Made by a program: the position numbers and the translations under genes
The notes under the pieces: model-generated
Database searches by the model: none
What the model was told of the DNA's origin: nothing
The model's input: the letters and a program-made list of their open reading frames with translations, nothing else
Part shown: positions 52,493 through 61,282 of the stretch, piece after piece
How the letters are laid out: each line of letters starts with the position of its first letter
How positions within the stretch are numbered: the first letter of the stretch is position 1
NCBI GenBank assembly: GCA_021739635.1
Contig: JAIPBH010000002.1
Location: forward strand, 62,001-126,000
From: Flavobacteriaceae bacterium
GTDB taxonomy: Bacteria; Bacteroidota; Bacteroidia; Flavobacteriales; Flavobacteriaceae
Direction: 5' to 3'
Length of the DNA: 64,000 nt

Positions 52493-53201
52493 AACAATCA
52501 TTATTGATGATGAACGTTTGGCTCGAGAAGAAGTAAAACGTGCTTTGAAAGGGTATCCAGAGTTCGAAATTATTGGAGAAGCAAGTCATGTAGATGAAGC
52601 TAAGGAGATGATTGAAAGTGCTTTGCCTGATATAATATTTCTAGACATTCATATGCCAGGTAAATCTGGATTTGATTTGCTAGAAGAGCTTGCAACAGTT
52701 CCAGAAGTTGTGTTTACAACTGCTTATGATCAATATGCTGTAAAAGCATTTGAATTGAATGCCTTGGATTATTTAGTAAAACCTTTGCGTGAAGAACGTT
52801 TTGCTAAAACCATTGAAAAAGTTAAAGCAGAGTTAGCAAAAAAGGAAGATACAAAAAAAGATGTCTTACCCATGCATCGAAAAATATTTATCAAGGATGG
52901 AGAAAAGTGTCATTTTATTCCCTTGTCGGACATTCATTTTATAGAGTCTTTAGATAATTATGCACGCCTATATTTTGGCAATCAAAAAGCAATGATAAAA
53001 CGCTCTTTAAATCTATTGGAAGAAAAGTTAGACCCAACCGTTTTTTTTAGAACCAATAGAAGTCAAATCATCAATACACATTACATAAAAGAAATTCACC
53101 CACATTTTAATAATAAGCTTCATATTACATTAACTACTGGTGAAACGATAGAGGTATCAAGCCGACAATCAGTGAAGTTTAAAAACTGGAATAGCCTATA
53201 A
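52479..53201 (+). CDS. LytTR-type response regulator
   Basis: The 240-residue regulator has a receiver domain (about 4-115; acidic IIIDDERLA, phospho-acceptor D56 in FLDIHMPG, VVFTTAYDQ and VKPLREE) and a LytTR DNA-binding domain (about 138-238; HRKIFIKDGEKCHFI, RLYFGNQ, FFRTNRSQIIN). It overlaps its kinase gene. LytTR proteins activate promoters with direct-repeat sites. The 24-bp conserved element found before three promoters here is the best target candidate. Confidence 0.94.
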   Translation: MKTFKTIIIDDERLAREEVKRALKGYPEFEIIGEASHVDEAKEMIESALPDIIFLDIHMPGKSGFDLLEELATVPEVVFTTAYDQYAVKAFELNALDYLVKPLREERFAKTIEKVKAELAKKEDTKKDVLPMHRKIFIKDGEKCHFIPLSDIHFIESLDNYARLYFGNQKAMIKRSLNLLEEKLDPTVFFRTNRSQIINTHYIKEIHPHFNNKLHITLTTGETIEVSSRQSVKFKNWNSL

Positions 53202-53250
53202 GTGCGTCATCGTATAAATTAGTTATACGCTCATCTGTGTTTATCTTCAC

Positions 53251-53295
53251 TCCTGTACTTTCTCTTTTTACATTTTAAAAATTTTCATTGCTTTG
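53251..53295 (+). promoter_or_regulatory. Conserved promoter site 2 (before the CocE operon)
   Basis: TCCTGTACTTTCTCTTTT followed by TACATT (53251-53274), then TTGCTTTG (53288-53295). The spacing is 37 bp, as at site 1, and 22 of 24 bases of the upstream element are identical to site 1. Confidence 0.6.
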
Positions 53296-53335
53296 TTTCA
53301 TCAATAAGAAAAACCTAATTTTAAAAATTACATTT

Positions 53336-54025
53336 ATGAGACATTTTGATATAACATATTACTTACTTAAATATATATATGCAGTAGTAGTTTCACTTTT
53401 TTATCATTTTGATAACGTTACTTCTATAATGATAAATAAAATTAATTTCAATGATTATGAGATTTCACAATTCTATTCTTGTGCTAATGATACATTAACA
53501 GTTACAGAAAAACCAACAATAAATGATTATGAAATTGGGGAACAATGGACTTGGGATTGGAGACGTTCTGTTAACGGTGAAGTTCGTGCTCAAGGAGAGG
53601 ACAATCAAGAGGTTGTCAAATTTAATAATAGCTTAGGCATTTATAATGGTAATGACACCATTCAAATTAAAGCTATTCTAAATGAGAAGCCTAGTAAAAC
53701 ACCTCGTTATGATTGGCCTTTAAAAGTAGGTAAAAAGTGGACCTATGAGCAGACTTGGGAAAATAATGAAGGAACAAAAGGGAAAACTAGTCAAGATGTA
53801 GAAATAGTATCTTTTGACGAGGTTACAGTTACTGCAGGAAAATTTATTGCTTATAAAATAGAATACAAAGGAAGAATTTCAAATTCAAGAGGATTTGATG
53901 GGAAACTGGTAGATATTTGGTGGTATGCACCCGCTATTAAAACATATATAAAACATACTCAGGATGATGGAGAAGGGCTTTATATAAACGAATTAATTAA
54001 GTATTCAAACCCAAATAAGGAGTAA
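53336..54025 (+). CDS. Hypothetical exported protein preceding the CocE-type hydrolase
   Basis: The 229-residue protein starts at the ATG 53336. A TTG at 53288 lies within the promoter and is not used. An N-terminal hydrophobic segment (about 6-25) suggests export or anchoring. The remainder is beta-rich with IGEQWTWDWRRSVNG, YDWPLKVGKKWTYEQTW and a late VTAGKFIAYKIEYKG...IWWYAPAIKTYIKHT, a pattern also seen in DUF3108-like lipid-binding folds. It is not recognised further. The hydrolase gene starts 37 bp downstream, so both are probably controlled from site 2. Confidence 0.65.
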   Translation: MRHFDITYYLLKYIYAVVVSLFYHFDNVTSIMINKINFNDYEISQFYSCANDTLTVTEKPTINDYEIGEQWTWDWRRSVNGEVRAQGEDNQEVVKFNNSLGIYNGNDTIQIKAILNEKPSKTPRYDWPLKVGKKWTYEQTWENNEGTKGKTSQDVEIVSFDEVTVTAGKFIAYKIEYKGRISNSRGFDGKLVDIWWYAPAIKTYIKHTQDDGEGLYINELIKYSNPNKE

Positions 54026-54062
54026 TACTTATTGCTCTATCTAACTTTTTAAAGAGAGGAAT

Positions 54063-56318
54063 ATGAATAAATTACTAGTTGTATTGTTTCTAATTTTTAG
54101 CAATCTTGCAGTTGTTGGCCAATCTCTGAAATTTGAAAAAGTAGATTTGTCAGACACAACAACTTTAGTTACAGAAATGAAAAAACTCGCTAAAGACTAT
54201 TTGCATCAATATGAATTAAAAAATCTGGAAATTGAGTCACAAGACCTTTTCGGGATTCAAATATTGGCTGGTAATTTTGAAGCCTCCATAAAAACGATTT
54301 ATTTATTAAGAAAAGTCTCAGAAGTTAAAGAGGAGCATCCATCATACATCCAATATGAAATTTTTTCAGAAGCAAAAGTCAAGCAATTAAAATCAGGTAT
54401 CGCTTTTAAGGATTCATACCAATCTCTTTTTAGAAATTATTTAATGAATTGTGATGATAAAAAAGCGTACACAGCTAATTTTATTTTTACTACTTACGAC
54501 GCTGTGGCTCAATTTACCAATCATTTTGAGAGCAATTATAAAAACGTTTCTGGTACATCTATATCCTTTGGTGAAGCCTTAACACTCTTACAATCCTATT
54601 TTTTATATCATATCTATTCTGTGGCTGAACCTATTGCTTTTAAAGAGATTAAGCTTGATGATAGCCGAAGATATCTTACCAAAGAAGAACTCATAATATC
54701 GCCAAGAGACGGAGCTGAAATCTCTGTTATTACAGTTAGAAAAAGAAATGTAGTACCAATGCCTGCTGTTTTACTTTTTACGATTTATGCAGATGCATCA
54801 AATTATGATCAGGCATTATTAGCAGCATCAAAAGGATATGTAGGAGTTGTGGCAACCTCCAGAGGGAAAAGATTTAGCAAAAACGCTATTGAGCCCTATA
54901 AATACGAGTATAAGGATGTGTATGTTGTAATAGACTGGATTAGCCAACAACCATGGTGCAATGCTAAAATAGGTATGTATGGGGGGAGTTATAATGGGTT
55001 TTCACAGTGGTCTTCCACGAAAGAAAAGGTACATCCTGCTTTAAAAACAATTGTGCCTTCAGTTTCTGCGGCTCCTGGAATAGATGTTCCTATGGAAAAC
55101 AATATTTTCTATAATTTTTCTTATAAATGGATACCCTATGTAACGAACAATAAGTTTCTAGATAATGCTGCTAATTTTGATGGCGACAGATGGAGCAATC
55201 TTGAAAATAAGTGGTTCGAATCTGGAAAACCCTTTAACAAAATGGATTCCATAGATGGAACGCCTAATAAATTATTTCAAGAATGGGTGAGTCATCCTTC
55301 TTATGATAGTTACTGGCAAAGCATGATTCCGTATAAAGATGACTTCGCTCATATTGACATTCCCATTCTTACTACTACCGGTTATTACGACGATGGACAA
55401 AGGGGAGCCATGTATTATTATTTAGAACATTTAAAATATAATCCGAAAGCAGAACATTATTTACTTATTGGACCTTACGACCATTGGGGCGCACAGTCTA
55501 GATCTAATGCTAATTTGCGAGGCTATCAAATTGATTCAGTGGCAACCATCAATATACAACAAGGGTTGGTGTTTGATTGGTTTGATTACATCTTAAAAGG
55601 AAAAGAAAAGCCGTCCGTCCTAAAAGACAAAGTAAACTTTCAAGTGATGGGTACCAATACTTGGATGCACAAATCGAGTTTAAATGCCATGACAAATGAT
55701 ACATTAAAATTCTATTTAAATGACACTAAAACAGATCAATTTTATACTTTAAACACGAAAGAAAATCAGTCAAAAATAGAATTAAATGTTGATTTTAAAG
55801 ACAGAGATAGCATGAATAATGCAGATTACTATCCTTGGCCTTTAGAGCGAAAAGAAATCAATTTAAAAGATGGGTTGATTTTTAAATCTGATGCATTAAA
55901 GGAAGATATTATTATAAATGGTTCTTTTTTAGGTAATCTTGAATTTTCAATAAATAAAAAGGATATTGATTACTCAGTGATTCTATACGAACTAACTCCT
56001 GAAAACACTTATTTTCATTTGAGCTATTTTATTGGTAGAGCTAGTTTTGAAAAAGGCAAAGAGCATAGGGTTTTATTGACACCAGACACATTCACAAAAA
56101 TTTCTTTTAATAATACAAGAATCATTAGTAAAAAACTTCAAAAAGGAAGTCGTATAGTTATTGTCATCAACGCAAATAAAAATCCTTATGGGCAAATTAA
56201 TTATGGTACTGGAAAAGATGTTAGTGCGGAAAGTCTAAAAGATGCTACAATTCCTTTAAAACTTATTCTATCAGGGAAGAGTAGTCTTTCTTTACCAGTT
56301 TGGAATGCTGCAAAATAG
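54063..56318 (+). CDS. Secreted CocE/NonD-type hydrolase (S15 family)
   Basis: The 751-residue protein has a signal peptide (about 1-19), an N-terminal helical region, and an alpha/beta hydrolase core from about 215. There the nucleophile S309 sits in YGGSYNG, and IPILTTTGYYDDGQRG, IGPYDHWG (histidine) follow. A jelly-roll domain ends the protein (about 535-751). Relatives are X-Pro dipeptidyl peptidases and acyl or cocaine-type esterases. The substrate is not evident. The catalytic set looks complete. Confidence 0.87.
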   Translation: MNKLLVVLFLIFSNLAVVGQSLKFEKVDLSDTTTLVTEMKKLAKDYLHQYELKNLEIESQDLFGIQILAGNFEASIKTIYLLRKVSEVKEEHPSYIQYEIFSEAKVKQLKSGIAFKDSYQSLFRNYLMNCDDKKAYTANFIFTTYDAVAQFTNHFESNYKNVSGTSISFGEALTLLQSYFLYHIYSVAEPIAFKEIKLDDSRRYLTKEELIISPRDGAEISVITVRKRNVVPMPAVLLFTIYADASNYDQALLAASKGYVGVVATSRGKRFSKNAIEPYKYEYKDVYVVIDWISQQPWCNAKIGMYGGSYNGFSQWSSTKEKVHPALKTIVPSVSAAPGIDVPMENNIFYNFSYKWIPYVTNNKFLDNAANFDGDRWSNLENKWFESGKPFNKMDSIDGTPNKLFQEWVSHPSYDSYWQSMIPYKDDFAHIDIPILTTTGYYDDGQRGAMYYYLEHLKYNPKAEHYLLIGPYDHWGAQSRSNANLRGYQIDSVATINIQQGLVFDWFDYILKGKEKPSVLKDKVNFQVMGTNTWMHKSSLNAMTNDTLKFYLNDTKTDQFYTLNTKENQSKIELNVDFKDRDSMNNADYYPWPLERKEINLKDGLIFKSDALKEDIIINGSFLGNLEFSINKKDIDYSVILYELTPENTYFHLSYFIGRASFEKGKEHRVLLTPDTFTKISFNNTRIISKKLQKGSRIVIVINANKNPYGQINYGTGKDVSAESLKDATIPLKLILSGKSSLSLPVWNAAK

Positions 56319-56393
56319 TTGTTAGCACTTTTGTTCAATTGAGAAGTTAGTATGCACGGAAGCTATTCTAGAATTAAGTAAATTACGTTTGGT

Positions 56394-57023
56394 TTATTTT
56401 GCATTCATTAACTTGTCAATATTAATATCAGTCAAGTTTTGCAAGTTTCTTGTTATTTTTTCAATTTCCCAGTTCCACCATTTAAGTTCCAAAAGTTTTA
56501 AAATTATATTTTCTGAAAATCGCTTTTTGATTTCTTTTGCAGGGTTTCCACCAACAATAGAATATGGTTCAACGTCTTTAATTACAGTTGCATTTGTAGC
56601 AATAATCGCCCCGTCGCCAATTGTTACACCAGCCCTAATTGTAGCATTGTAACCAATCCAAACATCGTTACCAATAGTTATATCCCCTTTTTGAGGATAG
56701 GTTTTTCCATCCATTGCATTCTCCCATCCATTTCCAAAAATTGCAAATGGGTAAGTTGATAAACTTTTAGTGAGATGGTTTGCTCTATTCATAATAAATT
56801 TTACATCAGAAGCTATCATACAAAATTTGCCAATTACTAATTTGTCTCCAACAAAGTCAAAATGATATTTTACATTCTTTTCGAAATTTTCTACATTTTC
56901 AAAATCATCATAATACGTATAATCCCCAATAATAATATTTGGGTTTTTGACAATATTTTTCAAAAAACAGAGTCTCTCATATTTATCTAGTGGAAATTTT
57001 TGGTTTTTATCAGGTCCTATCAT
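56394..57023 (-). CDS. Vat-like xenobiotic (streptogramin A) O-acetyltransferase, CatB family
   Basis: The 209-residue left-handed beta-helix enzyme has hexapeptide repeats (VIGKFCMIASDVKFI, DITIGNDVWIGYNATIRAGVTIGDGAIIATNATVI) and the opening GDYTYYDD shared with Vat enzymes. The catalytic histidine is H83 in ANHL. YSIVGGNPAKEIKKRF closes the coil. Vat proteins acetylate streptogramin A using acetyl-CoA. The family also has members of other or unknown specificity, so resistance is only a possibility. It lies outside the island, convergent with the CocE gene. Confidence 0.8.
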   Translation of the reverse strand: MIGPDKNQKFPLDKYERLCFLKNIVKNPNIIIGDYTYYDDFENVENFEKNVKYHFDFVGDKLVIGKFCMIASDVKFIMNRANHLTKSLSTYPFAIFGNGWENAMDGKTYPQKGDITIGNDVWIGYNATIRAGVTIGDGAIIATNATVIKDVEPYSIVGGNPAKEIKKRFSENIILKLLELKWWNWEIEKITRNLQNLTDINIDKLMNAK

Positions 57024-57092
57024 TGGTTATGTTTTATTAGTTCATCAAAGTGCTTTATAAAGTCTCTTTATACTTCTTTTACTTTTAGTTAT

Positions 57093-57824
57093 TTAATTTA
57101 AAGATGACTTTTTATATATTACTGGCATTTGTCCTTTCCATTTATCCCATAATTCACCATCGCTAATTAGTTTTGCCATAAAATGGGCAACATTTACACG
57201 ACTGATTTTTCCAGCATTAAAAATGGCACTTCTAGTAGGAGATGGGTGAATTGTATAATCGGTTACTTCTTCCTGATTAATTAAGCCATCTGGTCTAACA
57301 GCAGCCCATTCAATGAATTGATTATTTTGGCCAATCTTTGTGCGTAAAAAATCAGCAGCTGTTTCATTATCCACATTTGGAGGCAATATTAAACGAAGAA
57401 GACCAATGACACATTTTTGGGCAAACGATATAGGCTCTTTTAAATCACGATTGCAATTACCCGTGGTGTTCATTAAAACAAACTTAACACGTCTTTCAGG
57501 TTTATTAGATTCAATAGCATTACAAATTCTACGAGTAGCATCTGTCACAAGTTTTCTAGGTTGCCCATAGATTCCTTTCCAACTCAAATTATGTCCTAGA
57601 CATGATGCAACTGCATGACAGTCAAGAGTCAGTTCCATCATTTCGTTATCAGTCAAATATAAAAGACTTGCAGAAATAATTTTTACACGTTCATTACTTT
57701 TCCAAGATTCTGGCAATTTCTCAGGAGCTCTTACAACTACCTTAACCTTATGTCCTTGAATTAGAAGTTGCTCTACTAGTTTCATTCCTGTTGCTCCACT
57801 TGCACCTACTACTAAAATTGTCAT
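57093..57824 (-). CDS. NAD(P)-binding atypical SDR-family protein
   Basis: The 243-residue Rossmann protein opens with ILVVGASGATGMKLVEQLL (GxxGxxG), has a VVVRAPEKLP second strand, and ends with INQEEVTDYTIHPSPTRSAIF and VNVAHFMAKLI, typical of the NAD(P)H-binding (NmrA/SDR-a5-like) group. The usual YxxxK is absent, so it may sense NADP or act on an unknown small substrate. It is transcribed leftward, 69 bp before the Vat-like gene. Confidence 0.8.
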   Translation of the reverse strand: MTILVVGASGATGMKLVEQLLIQGHKVKVVVRAPEKLPESWKSNERVKIISASLLYLTDNEMMELTLDCHAVASCLGHNLSWKGIYGQPRKLVTDATRRICNAIESNKPERRVKFVLMNTTGNCNRDLKEPISFAQKCVIGLLRLILPPNVDNETAADFLRTKIGQNNQFIEWAAVRPDGLINQEEVTDYTIHPSPTRSAIFNAGKISRVNVAHFMAKLISDGELWDKWKGQMPVIYKKSSLN

Positions 57825-57862
57825 ATTATTTATTTTAAGGTTCTTTAAAAAGAGATTGATTC

Positions 57863-57991
57863 TTAAACAACGGCATTTACATTTCTTATGCTAAACACTT
57901 GCTTATCTAAAATTTTCTTAAAAAGCTCATCTAGGCCTATCCCAACGGCATGTGACACAATGCTATGTAAAACGATATTAAGAAATATCAT
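57863..57991 (-). CDS. Possible small protein of 42 residues
   Basis: An ATG-led frame gives a product with SIVSHAVGIGLDELFKKILD in its first half. It lies in the 227-bp gap between the SDR-like and S41 genes. The hydrophobic start and amphipathic helix look protein-like, but this length occurs by chance in such AT-rich DNA. It could equally be the end of a lost gene. Confidence 0.2.
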   Translation of the reverse strand: MIFLNIVLHSIVSHAVGIGLDELFKKILDKQVFSIRNVNAVV

Positions 57992-58051
57992 ATATTATAA
58001 AATTATGGAGCTTTATAGTATAGTCTCGCGTTACTTCAGTTTCTAGTACAA

Positions 58052-59449
58052 TTATTTATGTTTCAACTTTTGTTTTATTGTTTCTAAATTTTTCTGAAAT
58101 AATTCGAGATTTCTATCCTCATTTGCGACAGCAATATCAACTGCTCGTTGATAGTTCTTATGGGAATCTTCTAAATCTCCATTTATCATTAATAATTCTC
58201 CATAACTATCAAATGCATTTGCAGAGTTTGGATAGAGAATTGCATTGGCTCTCAAAATCGATTCTGCTAGTTTTGGTTTTTTGTATGTTATTAAATAGTC
58301 GTAACCTAGATTATTGATATCTCCTTCGTTAAACAAATTAGCTTCTTGACATTTTTTTAATTTTTCAAAAATTATGTCGTCGGTTTCTCCAACTGTGTAG
58401 TGGTCAAGTTGGTTGCTTAAATCCGTAAACAACTGGGTATATTTTTTATTTCTTTTTTCTTTGTAAGCTTCCGCGGCATCTTGGGCTAAGTCAAGTGTTT
58501 TATTATAAGTGTCTTCAACAGTTGTTGCTAAATCTGGAATTACTCCAACACCTTCCCAATTAGTTTTAGTGATTGGATTAATTGCTTTTCCTGTTGGAAT
58601 AAAAACACTCAAATTTTCATTGATTCTCATACTAAGTCCGGGATTTGCACCTCCTCCGGTGGTTTGCCCTACTATAGTTGCCCTTTTTTGAGTTTGCATA
58701 TTATATGAGAATTCTTCTGCTCCAGAGAAAGTTCTTTCGCTTGTCATAATAAATAAAGGAACATCGTATATTTTAAGTCCTCCAACTTCATCTAATGTCC
58801 AAAATTCTTGTATTTTGTTTTCTTCTCTCCAATAAAGACTATTCAAAAGTAATTTTTGATTAAAGAAATAACTGCATAAGTACTGAACCATGCTGGGACT
58901 ACCTCCTCCATTTTTGCTTAAGTCGATGATGATGGCATCCGTTCTTGACACTAATTTCATATAAGCATCTGCGATTTCCTTCCCACTCTCTAATCCCGCA
59001 AACCCTCTTAAGTCTATATAACCTACATTTCCATCCAAAATTTTAACAGATTTGAATCCTGCATTTCCCTCTCTTGATCTGTCAATTCGAGCAAGATGCT
59101 CTTCAAACATTCTTTCCTGAGATTTTTCTGGAGTCACATATGGTTGATTAGACCATATACGCATATGTTTGTCCTTATTAATGGCTTGTACTGACTTCGT
59201 CAAGGCTACTGCCAAAGTTTCATCATTTTCAAACTGATCAAAATAGCCATCTAACAATTGAGCCTTTAAATGCTCTTTAGTCAACTTAGCAACTTCAGGA
59301 AATACATAAAAATCATTCATTAATTGCGAGATGCTTTGAATAACCTTTTCCTGATATTCTTTAGTATATGATGTTTCCTGTGCTTTGCATAAACTTATAT
59401 TAAGAAGTAATGCTATAAACAGTATTGACAATCTTATAGTAGTTTTCAT
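58052..59449 (-). CDS. Secreted S41-family protease-like protein with C-terminal TPR
   Basis: The 465-residue protein has a signal peptide (about 1-23, ending CKAQE), an N-terminal IRBP-like helical domain, and the S41 core: GNVGYIDLRGFAG, AIIIDLSKNGGGSPSMVQYL and TSERTFSGAEEFSYNMQ, where the serine after TF is the nucleophile, followed by VGQTTGGGANPG. One TPR-like pair ends the protein (about 395-462). It probably cleaves C-terminal or hydrophobic peptides in the periplasm. Its start lies 48 bp after the esterase gene on the same strand, so it is in that operon. Confidence 0.87.
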   Translation of the reverse strand: MKTTIRLSILFIALLLNISLCKAQETSYTKEYQEKVIQSISQLMNDFYVFPEVAKLTKEHLKAQLLDGYFDQFENDETLAVALTKSVQAINKDKHMRIWSNQPYVTPEKSQERMFEEHLARIDRSREGNAGFKSVKILDGNVGYIDLRGFAGLESGKEIADAYMKLVSRTDAIIIDLSKNGGGSPSMVQYLCSYFFNQKLLLNSLYWREENKIQEFWTLDEVGGLKIYDVPLFIMTSERTFSGAEEFSYNMQTQKRATIVGQTTGGGANPGLSMRINENLSVFIPTGKAINPITKTNWEGVGVIPDLATTVEDTYNKTLDLAQDAAEAYKEKRNKKYTQLFTDLSNQLDHYTVGETDDIIFEKLKKCQEANLFNEGDINNLGYDYLITYKKPKLAESILRANAILYPNSANAFDSYGELLMINGDLEDSHKNYQRAVDIAVANEDRNLELFQKNLETIKQKLKHK

Positions 59450-59497
59450 TTATTAAATATTTTAGGAATCAAAATAGTTTTAAATATATAGCCTTTC

Positions 59498-60733
59498 TTA
59501 TTTTTTCTTTAGTGCCTCAATTCTTTCTTTATAGGAATCATCTCCACTTATTTTATACGCTTTAGCCACAAATTTTAAAGCATTTTCATTATCTCCATTT
59601 CTTTCATAATAATCTGCCATAGAATCGTAGCTATTGGGACTATTTGGGTAATACTCAATGGTAAGTTCAAAGTACATCTTAGCTCTTTCCATTTGGCCCA
59701 TATCCATACTCATGTAACCCTGCATATTTATTAAGAATTCGGGAAAAGGAGGTACAGCGTAGCCGAAATGTGTTTCAAGTTTATGTTGTCGATACCTAAC
59801 AATCTTATTAATTTCATCTGCAGTGGTAGTTGGCATATTATATTTGTCAACATTTTCCATCTGGTACCATTCAAAAACAGAAATTAAACCATCCATAATG
59901 GAAGGAAAGGAAATAGTACCATGTAAATCTTTTTGATAAAACTTCCATTCAAAAGCTAATTGATTTTGCTTGTTTTGATTCAATATTTCAGAAAAAGCAA
60001 TATTAGATCGTGAAAATATGGTAAAGTCTGTTGTGTCTTTTTTTATTTCATTTAAGGGCATCCCTGAACCTCCCAGCGACATAAATAATGACTTCCCTTT
60101 GTAATTAGCACTTGAAACTTTATCTTTTGCTTCCTTAATTAATCGTTGATTATCCCAATCCAAACTAGGATCAATCGCCAAATAATTGGAAAACAACTCT
60201 GGGTGATGAATTAGTGTGTAAATAGTAAATAAACCTCCGTAAGAATGACCAATAAGAGTCCTGAAATTGGTTACAGGGTATTTCTTTTCTATAAAAGGAA
60301 TCAGTTCTGTCTCAATGAATTTACTAAAATTAGGAGCTTCTCCGTTTTCTTGTTTAAAAGGACTTCCATACATCTCAGTTACTTTTGAAGTTGTTAAGTC
60401 ACGCATTCTGTTTTTATCGTTTGAAATGCCAACAATAACCATTTCGGGTGTAAAGCCACCACTATAATAGTTTTGTACATCATTCACTGTTGGGAGAAAT
60501 ACTTCACCATCTAAAACAAAAACTACTGGGTATTTTATGTTTTCATCGGGTTTGAAATCCGCAGGGAGTTGTACATAAATTTTTCTAGTTTCTTTTAGCG
60601 TATTAGAGTAAAGACTATCAATAGCGCCTACTTTTTGTAAAAATTGATTATTTTGGTTTGTTTGTGAGTTTGCAAATTGTTGTAAGAAGATAAAAAGTCC
60701 TGTAATTAATACTGTTTTTATGCTATTTTTCAT
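59498..60733 (-). CDS. Secreted alpha/beta-hydrolase (Fes/IroE-like esterase) with C-terminal TPR
   Basis: The 411-residue protein has a signal peptide (about 1-23) and a PF00756-type esterase core: RKIYVQLPADFKPDENIKYPVVFVLDG, then the nucleophile S164 in LIGHSYGGLF, and DLHGTISFPS for the histidine. A TPR pair follows (about 345-408), similar to that in the S41 protein next door. Relatives hydrolyse siderophore or acyl esters. The real substrate is unknown. Conserved promoter site 3 lies about 235 bp upstream. Confidence 0.85.
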   Translation of the reverse strand: MKNSIKTVLITGLFIFLQQFANSQTNQNNQFLQKVGAIDSLYSNTLKETRKIYVQLPADFKPDENIKYPVVFVLDGEVFLPTVNDVQNYYSGGFTPEMVIVGISNDKNRMRDLTTSKVTEMYGSPFKQENGEAPNFSKFIETELIPFIEKKYPVTNFRTLIGHSYGGLFTIYTLIHHPELFSNYLAIDPSLDWDNQRLIKEAKDKVSSANYKGKSLFMSLGGSGMPLNEIKKDTTDFTIFSRSNIAFSEILNQNKQNQLAFEWKFYQKDLHGTISFPSIMDGLISVFEWYQMENVDKYNMPTTTADEINKIVRYRQHKLETHFGYAVPPFPEFLINMQGYMSMDMGQMERAKMYFELTIEYYPNSPNSYDSMADYYERNGDNENALKFVAKAYKISGDDSYKERIEALKKK

Positions 60734-60966
60734 TTGTTTGTATTTAATTGTTAGTAATTGGTTTTATATAATTTGTGCGACTGGAAAATTGCAAGTTGAC
60801 TATTTGTATGTTCATATTTTTAGGACACATTATTGTGGCTAGTTTTTTTAATATTTTGATTATCCGATTATACATTATCTATTTAGGTTCAAAATCACTA
60901 AGCATTTCAAGAAATTTCTTTTTTTCATTGTTAATATAGTTTACGTTATTTTAGTCATTGTTAGGG

Positions 60967-61010
60967 CAAAGTAAATAATACATGCCAATTTAAAAAGGTA
61001 AAGTACAGGA
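60967..61010 (-). promoter_or_regulatory. Conserved promoter site 3 (before the esterase-S41 operon)
   Basis: On the minus strand, TCCTGTACTTTACCTTTT then TAAATT (61010-60987), followed by TTACTTTG (60974-60967). Start-to-start spacing is 36 bp. Twenty positions of the 24-bp element are the same in all three sites. Confidence 0.6.
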
Positions 61011-61027
61011 GCGCGAAAATTCGGATA

Positions 61028-61228
61028 TTAACGTACTTTGTCAAAATCAGTGTTGCAATTTTTAATTAACTCATTGGCTTTTGAAATAATGTCTTGATTA
61101 TCAATATTTATATATTTAGTTGGTTTCAAAAAGATTCTAAATTCTTTACGCTTTTCAGAAAACGATTCATTATAAGTTAATATAATTCCAAAGAGAAGGA
61201 TAAAATTATAGTTGTTTTAATTTGGCAT
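61028..61228 (-). pseudogene. 5' remnant of a secreted protein gene (transglutaminase-like lead)
   Basis: The frame starts ATG-CCA-AAT-TAA, then continues without interruption for 62 codons: a signal-like NNYNFILLFGIILTYNESFS, then IFLKPTKYINIDN and ISKANELIKNCNTDFDKVR, and stops at TAA (61030-61028). ANxL-x-NCxTDxDKVR is the stretch that usually precedes the core of bacterial transglutaminase-like domains. The early stop and missing core mark it as dead. The family call is tentative. Confidence 0.4.
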
Positions 61229-61282
61229 TTGATTATTGTATAGTTTATATGTAAGCATAAATTTTATGAGGTGTTAGCACTG

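Larger units (their letters stand above)
60734..61282 (-). other. 549-bp gap with promoter site 3 and a gene remnant
   Basis: This stretch holds the third copy of the conserved promoter element (60967-61010) and a broken frame of a lost gene (61028-61228). The remaining 230 bp next to the esterase gene would be an unusually long 5' leader. I see no strong hairpin in it. Confidence 0.5.
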
